From the NCBI GenBank assembly GCA_900708905.1, contig CAADRB010000009.1, forward strand, positions 2,272,816-2,336,815: a stretch of 64,000 bases of DNA, read 5' to 3'. The position numbers were made by a program, and so were the translations under genes. Below are positions 12,131 to 25,429 of the stretch, one piece after another (within the stretch, counting starts at the first letter, position 1; each line of letters starts with the position of its first letter). The notes beneath the pieces are model-generated. The model did no database searches and was not told the origin of the DNA. It worked only from the letters and a program-made list of their open reading frames with translations. Origin of the DNA: Hymenolepis diminuta (Eukaryota > Platyhelminthes > Cestoda > Cyclophyllidea > Hymenolepididae).

Positions 12131-14640
12131 TAATAGTTGCAATATGAACAATACTAAGTGCGTAGTTTTGGTTTATCGGTGGACATCGGTCTTAAGCAAA
12201 TAGTTATCAGATTGGAATTTATTTTGGGTTGGCTTTGATATGGTAACATAGTATGAAACAGTTCAGAAGATTGATGATTTAGCGATGCCAAAATATCTAA
12301 AATTGTATATCACACCATTGAATAGCGAATATTTATTCAAAATAGGCTAATATCAAATTTGTTGCACCAAACTAGTTTTGAGTATTGCCATTATTTCATA
12401 TTATATAATTTACTGCCCACAGTGACATTTTTTCAATGGATATATATATAATATTGAGAGCGAAGTCAGTGTATCGTTTGTTTTTAAGATTTAAGTTGGT
12501 TAGTTCGCGTTCCAAAATTCAAACTTTATAATTTGAATTATTGAGCAGAATTTGTGGCTTCAGTAAACGGTGCTTATTAAACAAAGATTTAGGTATGATG
12601 GTGGGTTTCATCACTTTGACCCACTATTCCCTCCGAAAGATTGACAAGGCTGAATGATCTTACATCGTGTTATATTACTTGATTCTACCATAATTATAAA
12701 TAATCAGAATAATCATAACATATAAAAATATAAGGTTGGCTGCATTACAGATTTCCTCAAGCTTTTAGACACAATTTCTCAAACTGGTAGTGAATTCATT
12801 TAAGAGCCCATAATAAGTCTTGACACTCTTTGCATCGATCTGAACATATCCTTCTGTCATTATCCACTGCAACTTCCTAGCATGCCAATAATCTTGCAGG
12901 TTTTTAAATATTTAAACGTTTTAAGATTTTATAAGGAGATTCTTTTCAGAAACCAAGTATATATTTGGATATAAATGGTTTTTTTGAAATTGAAAAATAT
13001 GGTTTCTCACACATCTTTTTAAACACCAACATAGGGGAAAGATAACTTGAAATAATTAACGAAGTTTACCTCATTGCATAGACATAGTACATAGTTTTCA
13101 TTAAACACAAATTTCGATATGATTGGGGGCAAAACTGTTTTATGAATAAGTTCCAACTGTAATCACCTTTAAAGTCGATTTATCATCTGACACAATTTCT
13201 AAAACATATAAGACCTTTAAAATCCCTCTATATTAATTGTCAGACATTAAAGACCTGCGATATTCTGCTGAACATTACATAGGGAACTGTCAGAATGATC
13301 AAATTGTTTCTCCTACTTTCCTGATTGAATAAATGGTGGTGTGTCTCAGCATATTTAGGTCGATCTCTCTAACTGATAAAAATATTCTATTCTGTCTTAC
13401 GTTTAAGACAAGGAGTATATCCTGTTTATCTGCCACTTAAAACCATGTGATACAGAACCTCAAAGACAGTCCTTGTTTTGTATCTTAAATGAATGGACGT
13501 ATTCTGTTACCCATAACTCATCCGACTTTGGGACACAATCGGCTGACAACTTAGTAACAGGATATGGTTGAGCGTTGAGTCATCCCAGAATTTTTACGGC
13601 AAGAAGCTTAATAACAGAACGTCCTAAAAGTTGTGGAAAGCTCCAATCTTGGTGATTCTTGGAGCAAGCACCATTTCATTCTCTTCTCTTTTCATCGACA
13701 ATAAGTTCGCGTACACTTTGTCAAAGGTCAAGATATTTCAAGTGAAGTCAACTTTTACTTGAAAAATTCACAGAAACTGAAAAATATACATGGGTGTGGT
13801 TGGATATTACCTAACAATCTATTTTACTGACCAACACCTAGACCTACCCCGTCGAAATACCTGTTGCAACCAATGCACCCATGCAGTTCCCGTGAGAGCA
13901 TAAAAATATTTCAAATCATTAATATTAACGAGATGATGCTGCCTTACTATTAGAGCGGTGCAAAATTTCGGGTGATTCACGGGAAAGCATCTGAGTGCCG
14001 GAAATAGTAAAATAGCACAATGAGGGACAAAACAGGAGGAGAGTCGATTAGAGGGGGAAGTAAAACTAAGGCACCAAGAGTTAAATTTATTCAAATTTTA
14101 AAAGCACTAGATGTTGCGCTTCTCTTTATGGGATATTGTTCACATTGATACTTTTTTAAGCTCTAAAGTCCGAATATTATTATCTGACTGCTGGGTTTCT
14201 AAGTGATTTCAGAGCTTAGTAACCAAATGTTGTCATCACCACCACTTCACTTAATTTGCACCTTCGACAGTCTAGAGCAGGTTAATGAGACCAGAATATG
14301 ATATGCCATTACTTTGGCTAACGCCAATTTTTCACAGCGAAATAAGCACAAAAAGTAGCAGTGATGATATTTAAGGGCATTTAAAATTATAATGAGGAAT
14401 TCAGAGTCATTGGGTCATTGATAAGCTTGTACAACATGGATCTTCGGTGGTGATAGTGCAATATATGTCTTCAAAATGATTTTTTCCTCATGATCACTAC
14501 TGGAAGACAATTTACTTTAATTTATGCTTGGACTTTCACATACTGCTACTGCTATTACAAATTAAATATTCGAATTTAAGACTGAAAACATAGGAAAATA
14601 TATGGCATTTAAAACTGTTAATATTCGATATGTTTGCAAC
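12131..14640. other. Non-coding stretch
   Basis: No gene recognised. A loose inverted repeat is present around 13413-13565: ATATCCTGTT at 13417 and its complement AACAGGATAT at 13556. Confidence 0.45.
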
Positions 14641-14644
14641 AAGA

Positions 14645-14760
14645 GATTTCTCAGGTAAAGTAAAGCATTCTTTGAATAGTCTCATGCAGTTAGTAACCTT
14701 GCACTTTGCCGTTCCTGCGCGAATTCCTCAGGATAATTCAGCGTGATAAGCCGAAACCGA
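14645..14760 (+). repeat. Old repeat fragment, copy 1
   Basis: It resembles 20010-20105: AAAGTAAAG(C/T)ATTCTTTG is shared, followed about 30 bases later by a CACTTTGCC block and an AATTCC block. The rest is diverged. This is a tentative pair. Confidence 0.4.
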
Positions 14761-15362
14761 TTTTGTAGCCCTTTTTGTAGAGACAATCCCATCAGTCTTC
14801 ATAACTATCTCAGTTATGATCTGATAAACTGCTGTGGGTAATAAATCAGTCATATCGTTCTTAGACATCCTCAAAATTTTAATATAATAAAGCTCTAACC
14901 TTTTTGTTTTGCAAAATTTTAAGTTTGAAATATATGAAAGCTTCCTTAAGGAAACTATAAAGACATTTTATTACGTATACCCATTTTGGATCAAGAAATA
15001 AATCACAGTAATGTAGTGTACTACACTGCTGTACTCCCTCGTTCAGCATTCCAACCAAATACCCTTTTGGTTAGCTTCTATTCACTTATTGGCTCATGCA
15101 TGCAAACAAACATAAAATCGGTGAGTAATAACTCGGGAATACCAGTTTGTTGTTTAGGGATTATATTTTAAGTGAAAATTTTTACATATTCTTATATATT
15201 GCGGGGGAGAGAGAAGGGGAGTGGAGATCATATATATGTGTATTTGGACATAAATATAAATGTATACATCATTTAATAGTTAAAATTGGCGCTAATACCT
15301 AGATCTGCTTCTTTGACTCTGTTAAATGCTCTAATAGTAATGTCCATAACTCTGTGCAAATA

Positions 15363-15605
15363 ATGATAGATCGACGAAATTATCGATTTGAAGCCGCGAA
15401 ATTTTCAGTACTGACAGTGTTTACTGTGATATTTTTCAGAAATGAAGTGGAAAAGTGGGGTGTTGTAATGTTAATTGCCGACATGTTAGTATTCATCATG
15501 TTCGAAAGCATGATTGAAGTACTTGTGTATTTTTTTAAAACTTACTCTGCAATTTCGGTTTCATTGTCATATTGTTGGGGCGTGATAAGCATGCTTTTAC
15601 TTTGA
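15363..15605 (+). CDS. Hydrophobic ORF, unrecognised
   Basis: An 80-codon frame from ATG 15363 to TGA 15605. It begins with a basic stretch (MIDRRNYRF) followed by two or three hydrophobic segments that could span a membrane. TTTTTCAG at about 15433-15440 could act as a splice acceptor inside it. Hydrophobic frames are common by chance in T-rich DNA, so support is weak. Confidence 0.2.
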   Translation: MIDRRNYRFEAAKFSVLTVFTVIFFRNEVEKWGVVMLIADMLVFIMFESMIEVLVYFFKTYSAISVSLSYCWGVISMLLL

Positions 15606-16299
15606 TGTAAGAAAGCAGGGCTGCTTTAAATTTTTTCTGCCGTCTCTTTTCGGTTTAAACGACCAATTTATCAATTATATCTTGTTTTCCGAAATTGGTG
15701 CGATATTAATTCCAACCGGAAAGGTTTTAATTACCACAACAAGTTAATGTTCCAACGACTGCAAGAATAATTAAAGAATGAGTGTTTATGATAACAAAAA
15801 AATTTAGCGCTAAACTGTGAAACACCAGAAGTAATATGACCATTAAGTATAAAGTACTTATTGAAAGTATTCACCTGTGGTTTAACTATCCTAAAAACCC
15901 AAAAAATTAGATGAGCGGGATCGACCACTCAATCAATTCCAAACAATATGAATGTTGGGGCTCAATCGGAAATTCGAAAACTTAATTTTTCATCCAAGCG
16001 CTCTTGTCAAGATCCGAAAGGCCAATTTTTAAAATGTGGATTCTGTAATGTCAGTTCTTGCCACAGCGAAGTGAAACTTTTATCTATTACGCATTAATAG
16101 TTTACCTGAAAAAATCCATCTAACAGTTCTAACAGAAACCAAAACAGGTGAAGTATCAAAAACTGTAGTAATCCGTGAATTAACATTTTATAATTGGACG
16201 CTGTTTTGAGAGACATGAAAGTCAGACTCCCGAGTTCTACAGGTTGCAAGTGCCCACTAGGGGATATAGAATATGCGGAAGACTTAAGTCCTATTACTA

Positions 16300-16885
16300 G
16301 CTCGATTGGGGATGCTGAAAACTTCTGCGAAGATGCAAATTAATACAAGACAAATATACCATGAAAATGGTGTATAAAAGTAATAGTCTGGATGTGCATA
16401 GGATCAGATCTGGAATAGTCATATCCTCAGTTAGATGAACACAGGATTTATTGAGCAAGTTTCTGTAGATATCTTGGCTCATCTGTAAATAATAAGACCC
16501 GGCTGGTCATGCTATAGAATGGTATTTTAAAGGCCGAAAGGCAGCATGTGGTGTTCTGTCAAAACTCGGGTAAAGGTGCTTGAAACATTTGTCAAGCCTG
16601 TTCTTCTTTGATATTTATCTACTACTGTCTATCACAGGCTGGATAATGACAAATTAAAGGTTGCTCTGAACACAGCTAGGTGGATGATGCTGGACCTATA
16701 CAGCAGACGACAAACGAGTATTAAAGTGCTGGCAGTAAAAGTAACTCGGAGAAACCTCGCAGAACAATTACAGGAGATGGGGCATAACCTATGGGCAAGT
16801 CTAAACAAAAATGCCACTAAGATCGCTAAACTTCTGTTGAATCTAAAATTTCTCAAACAGAGCTCTAGCTTAAACAGCTCAATGT
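16300..16885 (+). mobile_element. Decayed LINE (non-LTR retrotransposon) fragment, reverse transcriptase C-terminal part
   Basis: Non-LTR reverse transcriptases have a conserved YLGS motif C-terminal to the palm. Here a frame gives SFCRYLGSSVNN at about 16460-16495, preceded by an INTRQ segment near 16340 that matches the usual INxxKTK. After further frame changes come RKAACGVLSKLG (about 16537-16572), VLETFVKPVLL (about 16575-16607) and ALNTARWMMLDLYSRRQTS (about 16665-16721), which correspond to the C-terminal helical region of LINE ORF2. A continuous frame runs 16684-16887. Stops and frameshifts separate the parts. The endonuclease and catalytic YxDD parts are not visible, so this is a truncated relic. 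Clade is not assigned. Confidence 0.72.
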
Positions 16886-16889
16886 AGAT

Positions 16890-17940
16890 ATGAAGTAAGT
16901 GTTCCGCGTGAACGAGGGTGTTGTTGAATTTTTACCTAATTTAATAATACTTAAGACTTAGCATTTTCAAATATTGCCATAAACCTGTCGTAATTTTATT
17001 CAGGTCATCTGGCACCGACAAAAGCAAACTGGCGATGCACTATCTGTTCATTCTTAAGCTTTTTTGGGCATTTGTGACAGAACCCTAATTTTATTTTGTA
17101 AGGTTTATAGGGGCCAAAAGAGTGTTAAGATAGCGAATTTTCTATTTTAATTACTCCAGATTTGCGACTCCTTATAAATACAAATTTGAGGTAGCTTTGG
17201 TTTGTACAAAGTTTTTTATAAGACACTTTACATTAAACTCTTTATTCTGGGGTTGAAAAGAGGTGTCATGAATGATGGCTATGGGAAAATAATTTTGATT
17301 CAGCATCATGTAACTCCAAGAAGAACGCAGATAATTATTTAAATCAGAGATAAAAGGGCCGAAATGTCCAAACTTCTTAAATATTCTTTCTGCAGAATTA
17401 AAACAGAAAAATTATATTTTATTGTTTTATTGATAACTTTGGATACGAAAATTAGTCATGAAACTGAAATAAAATTATTTTTAATCGATCATAATCATTG
17501 ATACTCACCAATATACGTTGCATTTTGATATCAGTTCTTTGATTATTTCAGCAGAAAAGTTAAACACATTTAGTTGAGAATTTGAGTTCCTAAATTCCAC
17601 GTCATTTGAAGCATGTGATGCTCCTGGTAATATTTTACCCGGCATCGTTTATCCAAGGAACATTCAAGTGTTTTATTAACAGGAAGTTTGGTGCTTGCTT
17701 TTTTAAGTAGATCCGCATGGAAAACTTTAGCAATTTGGAAGGATGATTTATAGCTCTGTGTACGTCTATAATCGACGCGGAATGAAGTTAGAGTAGCGCA
17801 TTCTTGCAAGAAGATAATATTAAATTTACCTGATATCACGACATATTTCTTAATTTAGACATTTTAAATGAAGCTCAGTCATTATTATTTACATTAAAGT
17901 GATATATCTACCGGATAGTTTATAAGGAACACCCTCACAG
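16890..17940. other. Non-coding stretch
   Basis: No supported gene. The minus-strand 89-codon frame at 17839-17570 has no recognisable motif. Confidence 0.45.
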
Positions 17941-17947
17941 TTAAGTT

Positions 17948-18361
17948 ATGATATTTTACTACTGGAATTCATATATGATTTGTCTAAATGCTTTATTTCT
18001 ACTCCAATTTTTAAAATATCAAAGAATAATTCTTACTGTCATCATAAGATCTACTAGTTTCGATTTATTTTTATTTTTTGTCTCTATTATTTTACATTTT
18101 AATCATACACCTCCTATCCTAAGCTTTAAATTACTTCCATTTCACTGTTCTAATTTCCTATGTCTTATAGGCATCTTTAGAAAAAAATGGGATAAATTTG
18201 ACAAAAATGGTAAAAAAATGAATGAAAAATCTTTTCAGTTAATAAACGTACTGTTTTCCGGACTGCCAATATGTCATCCAAGCCACCTAGGCACAAGAAC
18301 TTTGAGAAAACCATATGATTATTTTGTTCCTCTTTGTAATTTTGATATCGGGTATCTTTAA
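17948..18361 (+). CDS. Longest ATG-started plus-strand frame in the left half, unrecognised
   Basis: A 137-codon frame with an ATG start. The first half is very hydrophobic (Leu, Phe, Ile). The second half is Lys- and Asn-rich, then mixed (SGLPICHPSHLGTRTLRKPY). No family is recognised. At roughly one-third GC, about one frame this long may be expected by chance in 64 kb, so it could be spurious. There is no clear promoter or polyadenylation context. Confidence 0.15.
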   Translation: MIFYYWNSYMICLNALFLLQFLKYQRIILTVIIRSTSFDLFLFFVSIILHFNHTPPILSFKLLPFHCSNFLCLIGIFRKKWDKFDKNGKKMNEKSFQLINVLFSGLPICHPSHLGTRTLRKPYDYFVPLCNFDIGYL

Positions 18362-18364
18362 CTC

Positions 18365-20005
18365 TTCTAAGTTTTGACACACGTGTATGAGTTTAAAAGA
18401 AAGGAATTTCTAAACAAACCTATTTACGTATTTATTTTTCGTCAAAATTAACTGGCATAATGCATTTAGATTCCCCTGGGGTTTCTATACAAAATAAACT
18501 GAAAATGACACAGATATAATATTATTTGCCTAACAAGGTTGTATCCTCAATACAGTAAAGTAAATGTAACCTAAGCTTTATGGTTAATTTTTGGACAATT
18601 GCTGATGCAGGAGAATCAAAACACCTTCTCTTTAAAACCAGATTGACAGTCACGAAGAAGACTATAAAATGTACTCTTTCCAATTCAGATACCTACGCTA
18701 GTTTGCAATTTATGCAAATTACTTTCGAACATTCAGTCACATGAAAAATTTTTTCATTGTAAAACATCAATTACTGAGTGTGGTTTACAAGAATGAAACT
18801 ATATCGTTGATCATGATTCAAAGTTCCCAGACAGAGGTAGTGATAATTCATAGATGCAATTTTGCTGTATATGATTGATATCCAATATTAGAAAAATTGT
18901 ATGATCGTGTTGAAAACGCAGTTCAATATTTCATGATCGTGCACTAAGAAAATGAGAGTCTGTTCTGATAATTGGCCATTTACTTAACTAGTGAATTGAT
19001 CAAGTCCATGAACTTATTGTGTACTCTTAATAAAAGATGCCTGAGCGTGGATTATTTTAATGAATCATGCCATAGAGGCCTTAACATAACATTGAAAATT
19101 GTTTCTTTTTAATAGAATTAGAGATAAGATGATTGATACCTTAATTACTTTTCCTCTCATTTTCATCACTGTAAATGTTTTAATAGCACAGCTAAATACT
19201 GACAGCTATCACATCTTAATAGTTAAATTCCTTATGCTAAAATGCAGTCTATCCCGAAACACAAAAGAGGCGTAAAAGGGAAAGAAATATCTGACGTCAT
19301 CATTAATGTTTACATTTAAAAGAAATTTATTTTCTGGTTGGCAGTATTTGAGGCTTATGTTATTGGTCATTTTGTCAAAAAGTAACTAAAGATTTGAAGG
19401 CTTTATGAAGTTAAGAAAACCGTTATCGACTGACCTCAAGTAGTAAAGAGGTAATTCATATTATGTAAACAGATGAGGTAATACTGACGTTGCTCGGGAT
19501 AACAACAACTGACAACTGCCGATTGATACCATTATGCCCTCCTTTGACTAAATTATTAGTATGCATTTTATCTATTGAAATTATGACTATGATCATCAGA
19601 AGTTAAGAGGCTTGGAGTTGCTAACGTATATTAAGCGATCTGGATCATTAAGCAGATTCTTTAAATGGTAAATGTAAATTTCATATCAAGGGGAACTCCA
19701 AAAAGTTTCTCATATGCCTAATATATGGATCAAAACCTCTTCCGCTAAAGGACTTAAAAATTAATAAATATACTTTAGGGGGGTTTTTATATAGAAAATT
19801 ATTTTTTACAGCAATTATTAATGGTGCTCTTGCTTTTCACAATGAGTCCTGAAAATCTCCTATACTATTAATTCTTTGGTTGACTTTGGCTTCAGCTGTA
19901 TAAAGATAATTATGTTTATTCATTTGATTAATTTACGCTCAATTCACAAATACGAATTAGACATAGATGTACTGTTATAATTTTTATAGTTAAAGTTATG
20001 AAGAT
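18365..20005. other. Non-coding stretch
   Basis: Nothing recognised on either strand. Confidence 0.5.
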
Positions 20006-20009
20006 TTCA

Positions 20010-20105
20010 TTCTTGAAAAGTAAAGTATTCTTTGGAGCTCGGGTCGTAATTTGCAACACTTTGCCCTGTTGCTTGTAATTAATTCCGACAGACATTGTCA
20101 GAACT
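20010..20105 (+). repeat. Old repeat fragment, copy 2
   Basis: Partner of 14645-14760; it shares AAAGTAAAG(T/C)ATTCTTTG and a CACTTTGCC block. Similarity fades on both sides. Confidence 0.4.
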
Positions 20106-20109
20106 TTGT

Positions 20110-23100
20110 CTCTGAACTCTGTGAATTATTGAAGATACGTGACCTGGAAAACTCTTACTGAACTTTAATTTGTAAGTTGTAAAAATTTCTTCCCGATTTG
20201 TGAAGCGATCTGATGGGCTATTAATTTGAAACTGATTAATAGATCCCAAGTTTTAAGGTATTTGAGAGCGACAAAAGAAGAAGCTTCCATTGCACGAGCA
20301 TATTAAACGAATTACTGGGGCTTCTAAAATGACAAATTGTAAGGCAAAAGTCCAGAGGACAATGATTCACCAGTCGAAATTTCATATCTAAAAAAGTTGC
20401 ATTTTTCAGATTTAAAAGTCTCATATTTCTTTCTGCCGAGGTCTGTACAGTAAATGAATTTTCCAGGCATTTTACCTCTTCGTTCAAATCCTACCTTCAA
20501 TAAAACCATTAATCTGATAATTTCTAGCAATTATCTGAACACAAACATTCTAAATGAATTTGTCCTCCTTTGCCGTAGTAAATGCATCTTGCTTATTTCA
20601 TTGAATTCATCTTCACGTGTTGGTTCGCATATGTTGCATTTGAGAGTATCAGAGTATCTTACAACGCAAGAACATTAATGCCTTTCACCTGTTGCCACAA
20701 ATAGCTGACACATGTCGAGTGAACATATGTGCTGATATTCTGCTTGAAATTTCCTGCGATTGTTTTATTAATACATTTAATATATGCGTAATATGGATTG
20801 ACTTTCAATTTTCGGTGAAAAAGATCTAGAAAAATTTCGCAATGTTTTCCGTTATCTGATAACATTTTCCACTAAGAATGGTGACTGATTTATGTATTAA
20901 TAAACATAGGGACATCTGATGGATTATTAGATTAGGACGTAAATAAATAGAAGAAAGGGCACAAATAGCATGGGAATTTTACTAAAAGCTTGTCAATTAT
21001 GTTTTTACAAAGTGGATACCTACCAAGAATACATTGATGCTAGAATCATGTCTGAGTGCAGGCATAAAAAATAAGTCATTTATTAAGGGGCAATTTGCCT
21101 CAATTCATCACTTTCTTCGTTCGTGAACCCTAGTTTCAAAGAGGCCTATGATAGGACATTCCATTCAGCTTATGACTTTGTGATGGTTGATAAAAATAAA
21201 TATTGCGCTTCAGTTATATCTACGATAAATTCAGATTTCCCAAAGTGAACTATTTCATACCTGTCAAATAAAAGACAAGGTTAGCTAAACCGTTACCCAT
21301 CAGAAGGTCAAATCAAATTTCTGACACACTTTTTCGAATAGAAGCATTTAAATCACTAGGAAGCTGAACCAGTTAAAAAAATGATATGCACACACACATT
21401 CACCCATTTGATATGACTAGTAATCCAGCATCCAAACTTTCATATGCTAAAAATGCAAAAATTTTACCGCAAATTAGATATCGGGAGGATCTTTATTGTG
21501 TCGATTTTTATTTTATTGCTCTCACATGGTTAAATTTTTATTCCCTAAAATAATATAACTTTCAGTTTACTCTCTCTTAATGTAATGTACTTTTTTACGA
21601 ACATTTTAAAACAATCATTGAATTTTAAGACGGATTTTAGATGGTAATGAAGTAATTTTGTGACTTTCAGTATTCCGTTATTAAGTGCACTGGAATAAAA
21701 TTCAATAATCATAATGAAATTAAACAGTTATTTAAACGATTAAATAATTGAAATTTTTTGCAAGCTTTCATTATTAATGAAAAGTATTCATAATTTCTCG
21801 TAAAAATAAAATATTTCTGGATATATATTTAAACTTTTATTAAGTTATCAAATATTTCAGTTGTGATTATTTAACATTTTAATTATAATACTATTATTTC
21901 ATGAATTTTAAAATTAAGAAAATACAGTATATTATACTGCATACATGTTGAGCCAAAAAAGCGAAAAAACAGTCGAAATCAGCAACAGGCAATTTTATAC
22001 CAATTAATTTGAAATTAAAAGTTAAACAACGGGTCTCTTCAAGAGCTTCTTTATAAGGTGCTTTCGCCAAACGAGAGGATTACATCTTTCCCTTCTATTC
22101 TCCTTTCTCTTCAACTAATATCAGAGCTCTATTAATTCCATTACGGAAACTTCTTATACCATTTGTTAATCACGCTAGTAGTGACCCATCTGCTCATTAA
22201 CATGTCCAGCTCTAATTGGGTACGTTTGAAGGTCATTTATTTGAACATCTGTTTCCAGGGTACTCGAACCTGGAGAGACGAAGGAGTGGCAAATTATTTA
22301 TTAAATTCTACTCTAAATATTATTTTAATTAGTTTATTATTTAAATATTTGGCAATTTCCACTGATAAGAAACTTGATTAGACAAACATTGTGATACTGA
22401 CTCTACATATTATTTGGTACTTTAGTCGACATCTACTGAACGTAAGTCTACATATGTTAAATTTTCTGTTTAGTTCGTCCAAGCAAAACGCCTAAAATAC
22501 GATTTAGACAGAGGGTTTATAATTTTTAATACAATATTTATGGAAAGGTGATCCGAAAACAATATTTATATATAGCTCCAGCTGCGGTTTAGGTCTCTTT
22601 GTCTTTAAAGCTTCCTTCCTTGAGATTTTGAGATTGTTTAGTTAGAGTTTAATTCTATTGGAAATTTGAACAGTGGTGCTATTTCCGGCTCTAGACTTAC
22701 AGAACCATTTCTAGCATAATCCACAGTTTTTATTACTGATTTTCTAATTATCGTATTGCTTTTAGTTTTTTAAAGCCGCTGTGAATTGTTGGTTTACAAT
22801 AGTTTAATTAAGGGATTAGATTATTAATTACAAGATAGCAGAAAGATTTTATATTTCAATTTCTTGTTAGCGGAGAACCAAATTAATATTCCGCATTCCT
22901 TCTTTGTTATTTTTGCCGATGACACTAATTCGATGGCGGCAGTGTTGAAGGTTGTAATGTTGCTGCTGTTCTAGTTGACGGCTCAAAAAACAGTGGTGGC
23001 GAGTGCGTGAATCTACGTCAGAAAATCACAGTGTGGTATTGCGTTTCTCACTTTCTTTCTATCTTTTCGGTGCCTATCATTCAACATTTGTCATCTTGTA

Positions 23101-24800
23101 GGCATCTTGGCGGTTTTCAGACGTCATCCTGCCGACAGTACTCATCTCTTCGTGCACATGTGTGCTCAAATTTCTCACTATATTCCACCCCCGTTAAAGT
23201 TGAAGCATTTATTTACCAACACAATTTATATTTAGAAGGAAATGGAAACTTATTTACAACATCAATGGTTGGATTAGTTAAACTGATGCAAAAACCATCC
23301 AGAAATATAGAATCTTTCCATCTTTAAGATTTTAAATAGAGTTAATTATGAAATTCACATTCACTATGATTTTAAACAGTTTGGGAATTAATGTGGAAAA
23401 ATACAGTAGTTACCAATTCGAATATTTTATTTAAATGTCCATGCAAGTGATCTGTAATTTGTCACCATCAATTAAATACTTAAATATTTAAATCTAATTG
23501 TTGAATTAAATAATGGGAACTATTTATTTACTACTGTTCTTTATTATTTATATTGATTACGCAGTTAAATGAAATTATTAAATTTCCTTCATGTAACCTT
23601 AGTCTATCCAAACGGTCAGATAATTTGTTCTAAATCGTAAAGGCACAGTAATTTAGATAATGTAATAAAAGTAACTCTCTGGAAAGCTTCCTTAACATCT
23701 AAATTTGAAAGGATGCGCTGAGGTATCGACACTCTAGATGTTCTAGAGTAAAGATTGTTATTACTAAAGTATACGATGAGATCGATGCAAAGATGGAGAA
23801 GAATTTTCGTGCAGAAATCAGAGCCACAGGTTTGTAATGTGATAAAGAGCAATTTAAGAAACTGCTTATTTATAGTACGAATGCTATATAAGACCTCATA
23901 TTATAAGTGCTTTTTCATGTTTTTTTATAAAAAAGTTTGTCAGTTTTAAACTAGAGTTACTTCCCAAACACCACGTATTTATAATGTCCAGATGAAGAAT
24001 AAATATACAGAAGTTTTTAATTAAATGATTTGAGTTATTTCCATGTGAGGTTTTTAATGAGGCCTATAATGTTTCCTAATATTTACAAGAATGTTGTGAC
24101 AGTAAAATTTATAGTGCAATTCGGTATGCCACACCAAGGGATTTATTTGGGGCCTATATGTTTTGACGACGTCCCTAAATACTTATATAAATTAATTGGA
24201 ACAATTGATAAATTATTTTTCTGCTTTTTCATCAGATTCAAAGGAAATGACGGACTTAGAAAAAGAAATAGGGATATTTGAAAACCTACTAAGCACAGTG
24301 ATTTCAATGATCTATCGGGAAATTAAAAAAATACAAAGATAATAATTTAATATGTTGAATGAATAAACTTTTGATTGTGATTAGTTCAGAGTAATTAAGA
24401 ATTAATTTTTGCAAATATCATCATTAAACTATAATTGTAATGACCATAACTTTAATAGATAGCACAACTATAGTAGCGAAACCGAAACTAGTCAATATGA
24501 AAGAAGCAGAATTTACAAAAATAAAAGTGTATTCTTTTAAATGATGTTAATTTAAATAAATCTTATTGATGCATCACTTTTAATTTGTCTTTATTAAATT
24601 TTAAAATAATACATAAAATAGGGAGATCTTATGTTGTTTTTGTCGTTTTTTTAAATATGCATAAATATGAGAAAGTATTTCAATTTAACCTCAAATTCAA
24701 AATTATAACGAAGATGCTACGCATTGTGTATGCGGCTAGATGGTGTGAAGTTTTTCTGCGAACTAAATTTTGGTCTTGTCTCCCCTTCTCCTATCTTTAG
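20110..24800. other. AT-rich non-coding stretch
   Basis: No supported gene. GC rises around 22915-23240, where ATGGCGGCAGTGTTGAAG starts at 22933 but runs into TAG after 13 codons. A 106-codon frame (23007-23327, GTG start) contains a pyrimidine-rich tract ending in TAG at about 23101. No domain is recognisable. Confidence 0.4.
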
Positions 24801-25007
24801 AATTATCTAATCGTAAAATAATGCAGTAAAATGCCAGCAGGGCACTTTGATTTTTCGGATTTGGATCGCATGCCGAGACAGGTTTTAATGGATCGTCCAT
24901 TAGAGGTGGAGTGTAGAAATAGTATGTCATTTCGAAGTATGTCTAGGTTTATTACCTCTGAAATACACCAATACAATATTCCAATCCCCTCCAACCCCAT
25001 CACCGAT

Positions 25008-25013
25008 TTTATT
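25008..25013 (-). promoter_or_regulatory. Candidate polyadenylation signal AATAAA
   Basis: On the minus strand this reads AATAAA. It lies 31 bases beyond the stop codon of the minus-strand open frame ending at 25045, a normal place for a 3' end signal. AATAAA is frequent in AT-rich DNA, so this supports the exon only mildly. Confidence 0.35.
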
Positions 25014-25044
25014 TGAAATGATAAGAGTTGTGAGTCTCTACTTG

Positions 25045-25357
25045 TTAATGGTTCTCAAGTCCGTTTTGGTACTTCATAAAATTATATAATCCTAGATAGA
25101 AGCTTTCTTCGAAAATCAATTTCATTGTTGCCTGTTTGTAAAATACGTGATTACAATATGTAGAAAGCATAGTAAGTATTTCTGTTACTAAGTTTCCGTT
25201 GGAATCATTCTCCCAATTTTTCAAACCTCTGTTGAAACTGACTCTTCTATAAAATTTAACCGATGCAGATACATCTTTTAACATCTTTAATATCAACTGA
25301 AAAACAATTTGCGGGTTCAATTTGTGATTTGAAAAATGTCTTCGTACTGATATCAAG
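25045..25357 (-). CDS. Candidate terminal coding exon, unrecognised
   Basis: On the minus strand, TTTTTTCTAG (a strong acceptor) ends just above 25357. It is followed by about 103 uninterrupted codons to TAA at 25047-25045. The peptide has a normal mixed composition (for example NRGLKNWENDSNGNLVTEIL), predicted helical and mildly basic, with no motif I recognise. An in-frame stop upstream of the acceptor means that, if real, the exon is reached by splicing (one base completes a split codon). An AATAAA lies 31 bases after the stop. The weak plus-strand frame 24831-25016 runs just beyond its end. Plausible but unproven. Confidence 0.4.
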
Positions 25358-25429
25358 CTAGAAAAAATATGTTATTTTGCTTTCGAATCAACTAAATCGA
25401 CTAAGGCTAATCTAGAACAGAAATAGCAT

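Noticed and set aside
13413..13570. Inverted 10-mers ATATCCTGTT/AACAGGATAT as a foldback element
   Set aside because: The arms cannot be extended and no borders are visible.
20236..20530. Two overlapping minus-strand frames that both look protein-like
   Set aside because: Both frames cannot easily be real; they show how readily AT-rich DNA gives plausible peptides by chance, and there is no splice or 3' end support.
22933..22975. ATGGCGGCAGTG start as a first coding exon
   Set aside because: The frame stops after 13 codons and no consensus donor lies within it.
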